A stretch of DNA of 27,795 bases, from positions 1-27,795 of the forward strand of contig CABQLK010000025.1 of the NCBI GenBank assembly GCA_902465015.1, in the 5' to 3' direction. Positions 23,123 through 27,795 of this stretch are shown here, piece by piece. The position numbers and the translations under genes are program-made. The number at the start of each line of letters is the position of its first letter. The first letter of the stretch is position 1. The notes under the pieces were generated by a model. That model was not told the origin of the DNA. It saw only the letters and a list, made by a program, of their open reading frames with translations, and did not search any database. This DNA comes from an uncultured Collinsella sp. (lineage in GTDB: Bacteria > Actinomycetota > Coriobacteriia > Coriobacteriales > Coriobacteriaceae).

Positions 23123-24949
23123 TTAGGCCTCGCCTCCCTTCGTGACGGCGGCATCCGCGGTCGCTGCAGTGATTTTCCAGCTCGCGGCCTGTTCGTATTC
23201 GGCCCACATCTTGGCATACAGACCCTCTTGGGACAGCAACTCGGCATGGGTACCCGACTCCTGCACGCTGCCCTGGTTGAGCACCACGATTTGGTCTGCG
23301 CCCACCACGGTTGAAAGCCGGTGCGCAATCATAATGACCGTGCGACCCGCCGCCAGCTTGCTAAAGGCGCGCTGGATGAGCGCCTCGTTCTCGGGATCGG
23401 CAAACGCCGTGGCCTCATCGAGCACCACGATAGGCGCGTCTTTAAGGATCGCGCGGGCGAGTGCCACGCGCTGGACCTCGCCGCCCGAAAGATATGCTCC
23501 GCCGGCGCCGAGTATGGTATTGATACCCTGTGGGAGCTTGGCCACAATGTCGTCGCACTGAGCTGCGGAGAGGGCCGCACGCACTTCGTCGTCAGTGGCC
23601 GTAGGCTTGGAGGCGCGCACGTTGTCGGCAAGTGTTTGCCGGAACAGCTGGTTGGTCTGGAACACGAAGGCGACCTGGTCCATAAGCTCGTGCGGATCCA
23701 TATCGCGAACGTCCACACCGCCTACGAGCACTCGACCCGAGGAGACATCCCAAAAACGCGGGATCAGGCTTGCGCAGGTTGACTTACCGCCACCCGAGGG
23801 ACCCACCAGGGCGAGGGTGTTACCAGCGGAAACGCTGAAACTCACATGGCTAACGGCAGGTGCTTCGGCACCCTCGTAGGTAAAGCTCACGTCCTCAAAT
23901 CGCACGTCGCCGCCGGCAGGGTGCTTGGGTTGGGCGGGCACGGAGAGCTGCTTGGAATCCATGACGCTTCGGATGCGAGCCAGCGAATCGGCACTCATCT
24001 GAGAGGCCTCGCCCACAAACATGAGCTTGGTCATGGCCGTCGGCACCACGGCCGAAAATATCGCGTAAAACGTGAAGTTGGTCATAAAATGCGCGAAGTC
24101 CGTCTCGCCCGGCGCCAACAGCAACGCCACGGGCAACAGGAATGCCACAAGACCATTGAGCGCGGTAAGGTTGAGTACCTGCGGACCTCGACAGAACGTG
24201 CCCGCATAGTTTTGCGCCATGTCGGCGTATTCGGCAATCGCATCGTGGAAGGCCTTAAAGGAGTAGACCGTCTGCTGAAACACCTTGACCACGGGGATGC
24301 CGCGTACGTATTCGGTGCCGGTCTTGTTCATCTTGACCAGCGCTCCCATGTAGGCCTTCATAAACTCGCCGCCCTTGCCGCCCATCATGGCGGCCATGGC
24401 GCCAAACGAAATGGCCACCGAGATGAGGCATGCCGCCCCCAAACGCCAATCGAGCGCGAAAAGCAGCACGAGCAAGCCCACGACCATGGCGGCGGCGCCT
24501 GCGATATCGGGCAGCATGTGTGCGAGCAAAGTCTCGGTGGAGGCGGCGCATCCGTCTACAATACGGCGCAGCTCACCGGTGGCGTGCGTGTCAAAGTAGC
24601 CAAGCGGCAGCTTAAGCAGGTGCTCGCTCGTAGTCTTGCGGATATTGGACGCACAGCGAAACGCAGACAGGTGCGTGCACATGAGCCCCACGAAATAAGC
24701 TACGATGCTTGCCAGCGCAAACCCCACGGCCCACCAGCCATACGTCGCGATGTCGCAGGCTTCGCTCCAGTTAGGTGCCACGGCGATTAGATCGCGCGCG
24801 ACAAGCCAAATGCACACGTACGGGCCAAAGCTCAGCAGCTGCGAGAGCGCCGAGAGCGCCATACCCAAATACGTTAGGAATTTGCGGTCACCGGCATACG
24901 AGAGTAACTCGCCGATGCCTCCACCTTCCCTTTTTGATTCCTTTGCCAT
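23123..24949 (-). CDS. ABC transporter, fused permease/ATPase, first half
   Basis: A 608-aa half-transporter with six membrane helices then an ATPase domain: Walker A GPSGGGKST (~380-388), signature LSGGEVQ (~483-489), Walker B followed by DEATAFADPENE (~506-517). The AFADPENE variant in place of SLD is a D-loop I associate with the YbtP/IrtA-like siderophore group. The linker near residues 335-360 is Pro-rich. I chose the ATG at 24949, preceded by AAAGGA at six bases. The open frame extends to 25012, but those residues overlap the divergent promoter region. First gene of a two-gene operon facing away from the AraC regulator. Confidence 0.9.
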   Translation of the reverse strand: MAKESKREGGGIGELLSYAGDRKFLTYLGMALSALSQLLSFGPYVCIWLVARDLIAVAPNWSEACDIATYGWWAVGFALASIVAYFVGLMCTHLSAFRCASNIRKTTSEHLLKLPLGYFDTHATGELRRIVDGCAASTETLLAHMLPDIAGAAAMVVGLLVLLFALDWRLGAACLISVAISFGAMAAMMGGKGGEFMKAYMGALVKMNKTGTEYVRGIPVVKVFQQTVYSFKAFHDAIAEYADMAQNYAGTFCRGPQVLNLTALNGLVAFLLPVALLLAPGETDFAHFMTNFTFYAIFSAVVPTAMTKLMFVGEASQMSADSLARIRSVMDSKQLSVPAQPKHPAGGDVRFEDVSFTYEGAEAPAVSHVSFSVSAGNTLALVGPSGGGKSTCASLIPRFWDVSSGRVLVGGVDVRDMDPHELMDQVAFVFQTNQLFRQTLADNVRASKPTATDDEVRAALSAAQCDDIVAKLPQGINTILGAGGAYLSGGEVQRVALARAILKDAPIVVLDEATAFADPENEALIQRAFSKLAAGRTVIMIAHRLSTVVGADQIVVLNQGSVQESGTHAELLSQEGLYAKMWAEYEQAASWKITAATADAAVTKGGEA

Positions 24950-24968
24950 GAGATTCCTTTCTAACGGC

Positions 24969-24997
24969 TTGAGAGTTAACCGTAATGAACTTATCAT
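24969..24997 (+). promoter_or_regulatory. Promoter of the AraC-type regulator
   Basis: -35 TTGAGA (24969-24974), 17-bp spacer, -10 TATCAT (24992-24997). An AATGA/TCATT inverted repeat (24984-24998) overlaps the -10. Being within the 114-bp divergent gap, it could be where AraC acts on both directions. Confidence 0.5.
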
Positions 24998-25063
24998 TGA
25001 TGTGTTAGCCATGGCTCACAATCAAGCCAGGCGTAGACGTTTCTGCAAAGGAAAGGGACGCTT

Positions 25064-26068
25064 TTGCAAATACGGCGGGCAGCGACCGACATAACTGAGC
25101 TCTACGCACCGCAATTTGAGCAGTTTGGCCTGGAGCTTACCGGCAAGGGCGCCGTCTTTACCGGCGAGGTGGCAAACGACCGGGCGCGCGGCCGCGCATG
25201 GATCATGCCTCTCTCCCCTGCCTGCATCGTCATGGAGCATTTCATCACCCCGACGCACGATATGTACCTGGCCGAATACACACCCGAGCCATACGCCTGC
25301 GTGAGCGAAGTCAGCGCGCCCACACTTACATGCATGCCCGAGGCTGGCATAACGCCCGCGAACCTCAAACCATTGCATGGACCGTGGCCGAACAATGCCG
25401 TTTGCAGCTTTATCCAAGATAGCTGTGGCGAGGAATTAAGCCCGCTGTTTGCGGGGGAGCTCTATCACTCGCGCTCGGTGCTCTTTTTGCCTGGATATTT
25501 TGACGAACTGGAGCACCGCTATCCCACCGAGTTCGCGGGAATCTTTGAGGCGTTTGCCGAGCCATGGCACGAGGAAGCGACGTCTGCCATCTGCCACACG
25601 CTGCGCCGGATTAACGAGGACCGCGCCCGCACCGTAGGCGGACGCGTCTATATGCAGGGCATCGTGGAGACCATGGTCGCGGAGCTCGCCTGTTCGCGCG
25701 CGGCCCACAAGCAGGCGCGGCAGGCGGCAGACACACGCGTCAGCATAACCATTGCCGAAGAAGCAACGGCAATGATTGAGCGCGCGCTCGACAAAGGCAG
25801 ACGTGTGGGTATCAACGAGGTGGCCGAAAGGCTCTACACAAGCCGCTCCAAACTATGCGCCACCTTTAAGGCCCAAACCGGCGAGTCCCTGGGCGCCTAC
25901 ATTCGCAGACGCCGTATAGAGCGAGCACAGGACCTTTTGGCCGATAGCTCGCTCACGATAGCGCAGGTGGCAGAGCGCCTAGGCTACCCTCAGCAGGCCG
26001 CCTTCGCCCAAGCCTTCAAACAATACACCGGCATGACACCCACGGCTTGGCGAAGCAAGCATCGCTAA
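25064..26068 (+). CDS. AraC-family transcriptional regulator
   Basis: A 334-aa regulator with a non-recognisable N-terminal sensor part (1-235) and a typical C-terminal double helix-turn-helix (~248-331): GINEVAERLYTSRSKLCATF, then YIRRRRIERAQDLL, then TIAQVAERLGYPQQAAFAQA, ending FKQYTGMTPTAWR. It is expected to activate the divergent ABC operon; AraC regulators beside paired ABC half-transporters usually respond to a siderophore or other ligand. The start is a TTG at 25064 with GGAAAGGGA five bases upstream, consistent with the predicted transcript start near 25004. A longer open frame is not needed. Confidence 0.9.
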   Translation: MQIRRAATDITELYAPQFEQFGLELTGKGAVFTGEVANDRARGRAWIMPLSPACIVMEHFITPTHDMYLAEYTPEPYACVSEVSAPTLTCMPEAGITPANLKPLHGPWPNNAVCSFIQDSCGEELSPLFAGELYHSRSVLFLPGYFDELEHRYPTEFAGIFEAFAEPWHEEATSAICHTLRRINEDRARTVGGRVYMQGIVETMVAELACSRAAHKQARQAADTRVSITIAEEATAMIERALDKGRRVGINEVAERLYTSRSKLCATFKAQTGESLGAYIRRRRIERAQDLLADSSLTIAQVAERLGYPQQAAFAQAFKQYTGMTPTAWRSKHR

Positions 26069-26132
26069 GGCCCAAGCTCCCTGGCCGTAACGGAGCGATT
26101 AATTAGCCGCCGCCCGTCAGCTCATCCAGGAT

Positions 26133-27497
26133 CTAAACGTCAAGATGTGCACGATCAAGCGCCTTTTTGATAAGAGGGACAGATCGATCAGCCAAATACA
26201 ACGGAATGTTAAGCACCCCGTCGTCGAGCTTTAGGTTCTTAAGTGAGTAGCGGACCCTCAATGGAGTCGTCTCCGCATGCTTGTCGGCATAGTACTTAAG
26301 GCTCTTGGAATGAACGACCTCTCCCGATTTGACCTCGACGGGAACGATTTCGTTTCCAACTTGAATCAAAAAATCGACTTCGTGCTTCGGCTTCTCGTTT
26401 GTCCAATAACGCGGAGCAGCATCTAACTGTGAAAGTAATGCCTGAAGCACATAGTTCTCGGCGAACGAACCTTTGAACTCCGAAAATAGCGCATCCGAGT
26501 TGGCAAAAGCGGACGCATCCAGCCTTGCCATGCGGCGCAGCAAGCCGACATCAAGACAGTAGACTTTAAATGCCTTGAGGTCATCGTACGCAGAGAGCGG
26601 CACACCACCGGCAGCATTAAGGCGAACCGCCGTGATGAGCCCAGCATCGGCAAGCCATTCCAGAGCATCCTCGTATTCTCGAGCACGAGCCCCCTCGCGC
26701 ACCGCACTCCAAACGAACTTTTTGTTCTCGCGCGCCAACTGAGCTGGAATCGAGTTCCATATTTGTGAAAGCTTGGCGAACTGCGCACGGCCACCATGCT
26801 TGGCAAAATCGCGCTCGTAGGAATCCAAGAGATCAGACAACACCTTATCGACCTGAACGATATCGCCCGTCTCCACCCACCGGCCAAGAGCCTCTGGCAT
26901 GCCGCCGCATGCAAAATAACGACGAAGATGCTCGACGAGACGGACATGGAAGAAATCGGGCACTGTCTCGATCTGATCCAGGCCGCCAAGGTATTCGTCG
27001 TAGTTTGCAGCGCCCTCGGCTTTCAGAAACTCGGAAAAGCTCATGGGGCGCATCTCCATGAACTCGACCTTTCCCACCGGAAAAGCGCTGGTCTCACGGG
27101 ACAAGCGAACGCCCAACAAAGACCCTGCGCATGCGACGTGATACTCGGGGGCCTCGTCACAGAAGTATTTAAGGGCGCCGACTGCAGAAGGACAATCCTG
27201 GATCTCATCAATAATAAGCAGCGTTTCGCCGGGCTCGATAGGCTGTCCAAGTGCCAGGGAAAGATTTGAGACGATCCGTCGAGGATCGCGCGTACCTTCG
27301 AAAAACTGAGCGTACTCGCTCTGTACCCCAGGTGACGGCTCCTCGAGCGTCAGATACACAAAATTGAGGTACGAGGTTCGGCCGAACTCCTTAAGCGCCC
27401 ACGTCTTTCCAACCTGGCGCGCCCCCTTAAGGATAAGCGGCTTACGATATTCTGACGCTTTCCAAGCGTTAAGCTTGGCAATGATATCTCGCTGCAT
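26133..27497 (-). CDS. AAA ATPase with DUF4143 domain
   Basis: A 454-aa protein: AAA+ ATPase with Walker A GARQVGKT (25-32), Walker B LLIIDEIQ (93-100) and sensor-like CAGSLLGV, followed by a C-terminal DUF4143 domain with the nuclease-fold-like VDFLIQVGNEIVPVEVKSG (~375-393). Such proteins are widespread, often in multiple copies, and have no established function. Base composition is lower in GC than neighbours, with more AAA/TTT codons, and it is a single gene behind an unusual palindrome, all suggesting acquisition by transfer. The ATG at 27497 has GGGAGG seven bases upstream. Convergent with the AraC gene, 64 bp apart. Confidence 0.9.
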   Translation of the reverse strand: MQRDIIAKLNAWKASEYRKPLILKGARQVGKTWALKEFGRTSYLNFVYLTLEEPSPGVQSEYAQFFEGTRDPRRIVSNLSLALGQPIEPGETLLIIDEIQDCPSAVGALKYFCDEAPEYHVACAGSLLGVRLSRETSAFPVGKVEFMEMRPMSFSEFLKAEGAANYDEYLGGLDQIETVPDFFHVRLVEHLRRYFACGGMPEALGRWVETGDIVQVDKVLSDLLDSYERDFAKHGGRAQFAKLSQIWNSIPAQLARENKKFVWSAVREGARAREYEDALEWLADAGLITAVRLNAAGGVPLSAYDDLKAFKVYCLDVGLLRRMARLDASAFANSDALFSEFKGSFAENYVLQALLSQLDAAPRYWTNEKPKHEVDFLIQVGNEIVPVEVKSGEVVHSKSLKYYADKHAETTPLRVRYSLKNLKLDDGVLNIPLYLADRSVPLIKKALDRAHLDV

Positions 27498-27516
27498 GAC
27501 CGAACCTCCCGCAAAG

Positions 27517-27591
27517 AAACTTCCGTAAACGTGATATTTCCCACATTTTACCCTAGGTAAAACGTGACATTTATCACATTTACGGAAGTTT
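27517..27591. promoter_or_regulatory. 75-bp palindrome upstream of the DUF4143 ATPase
   Basis: Arms 27517-27552 and 27556-27591 are 36 bp each with six mismatches, around CTA. The outermost 13 bases AAACTTCCGTAAA are perfect. Inside are repeated half-sites GTGATA/GTGACA with CACATTT, including GTGA-CATTTA-TCAC. AT-rich and 20 bp before the start codon, so it covers the promoter. It looks like an operator for a symmetric regulator, or a cruciform. Confidence 0.75.
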
Positions 27592-27624
27592 TAAGCTCAT
27601 TTCGCCACACTTTCATCATATTCA

Positions 27625-27652
27625 AAAGGCGGAGGCGCATTTTGCGCCTCCG
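27625..27652 (-). terminator. Terminator-like hairpin for a minus-strand transcript
   Basis: Arms 27630-27639 and 27643-27652 (CGGAGGCGCA / TGCGCCTCCG) are perfect around TTT. On the minus strand CCTTTTGAA follows. It would end a transcript entering from beyond the right edge. Confidence 0.6.
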
Positions 27653-27706
27653 TCACCATCTTTCCTATCAGCCTACCTGACCCGAACGGCCGAGTCGTTG
27701 CAGAAC

Positions 27707-27795
27707 CCGGGAGCCCCGGCAGGGCGGGTGCTTGCTCAAAATGAGTTCCGCACGCAAAGAAGGCCACTTAATGTGGCCTTCGTCTTGCGCAGGAC
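27707..27795 (+). repeat. Palindromic element, copy 2 (truncated by the window)
   Basis: Same order as the reverse strand of 5864-5995: CCGGGAGCCCCGG, a variable part, GAGTTCCGCACG (27743-27754), a hairpin (27759-27767 with 27773-27781) around TTAAT, an outer CGCAA/TTGCG pair, then CAGGAC at the window end. Stem bases are GAAGGCCAC/GTGGCCTTC here against GGAGAGCAC/GTGCTCTCC in copy 1. The AT-rich outer arm of copy 1 is replaced by GGTGCTTGCTC. The missing right arm presumably lies beyond 27795. Confidence 0.8.

Noticed and set aside
25022..25417. Minus-strand open frame opposite the AraC gene start
   Set aside because: It overlaps the AraC coding region, has no ribosome site, and the ABC operon already accounts for the minus strand.

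Overview
The window looks like a chromosomal segment of a Coriobacteriia gut actinobacterium, most likely Collinsella or a close relative. The grounds are high-GC coding sequence, the actinobacterial gene order rplM-rpsI-glmM, a one-piece tmRNA gene, a UPF0210/PFL-family gene, an AfsR/BTAD-like giant regulator, and many intergenic palindromes. The genus is inferred from gene content and style; no search was run.

Layout. (1) 144-4372, plus strand: a compact methionine/one-carbon operon. It holds metF, a separate cobalamin-dependent methionine synthase activation-domain protein, and a MetH that lacks that domain. (2) 4481-5845: a UPF0210 (DUF711) PFL-family protein, followed by a 132-bp nested palindrome. 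(3) 6162-7507: a SAM methyltransferase behind an intrinsic-terminator-like hairpin, then a YhbY/CRM RNA-binding protein that shares a bidirectional terminator with the next gene. (4) 7577-10576, minus: a 999-aa NTPase/BTAD regulator. (5) 11025-14897, minus: nagB, a glucose-type PTS IIA, glmM, rpsI and rplM, i.e. amino-sugar metabolism attached to a ribosomal operon with a clear promoter and a leader hairpin. (6) 15091-15969: a patatin-like phospholipase. (7) 15970-17311: no protein gene. It has a 62-bp tandem array of palindromes, a 47-bp direct repeat carrying inverted copies of the ssrA T-arm, the ssrA terminator, and ssrA itself. (8) 17312-18652: an unrecognised 144-aa protein and a PIN-domain toxin/antitoxin pair with its promoter and operator. 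(9) 18814-26068: a likely metal (iron?) region. It holds a P1B-type ATPase with an unusual SC motif and a small glycine-rich membrane protein (ferrosome FezA/FezB-like), a heterodimeric ABC transporter, and a divergent AraC-type regulator. (10) 26133-27497: an AAA/DUF4143 ATPase behind a 75-bp palindrome. (11) The last 90 bases: a second, truncated copy of the element found at 5864-5995.

Most notable signals: the two-copy element (5864-5995 and 27707-27795), whose stem sequences differ but remain fully paired around an identical TTAAT loop, as expected of a selected hairpin; the 62-bp palindrome array, whose period is not a multiple of three; the ssrA-derived repeats; and the FezAB-like pair whose promoter is overlaid by a palindrome resembling a DtxR/IdeR box.
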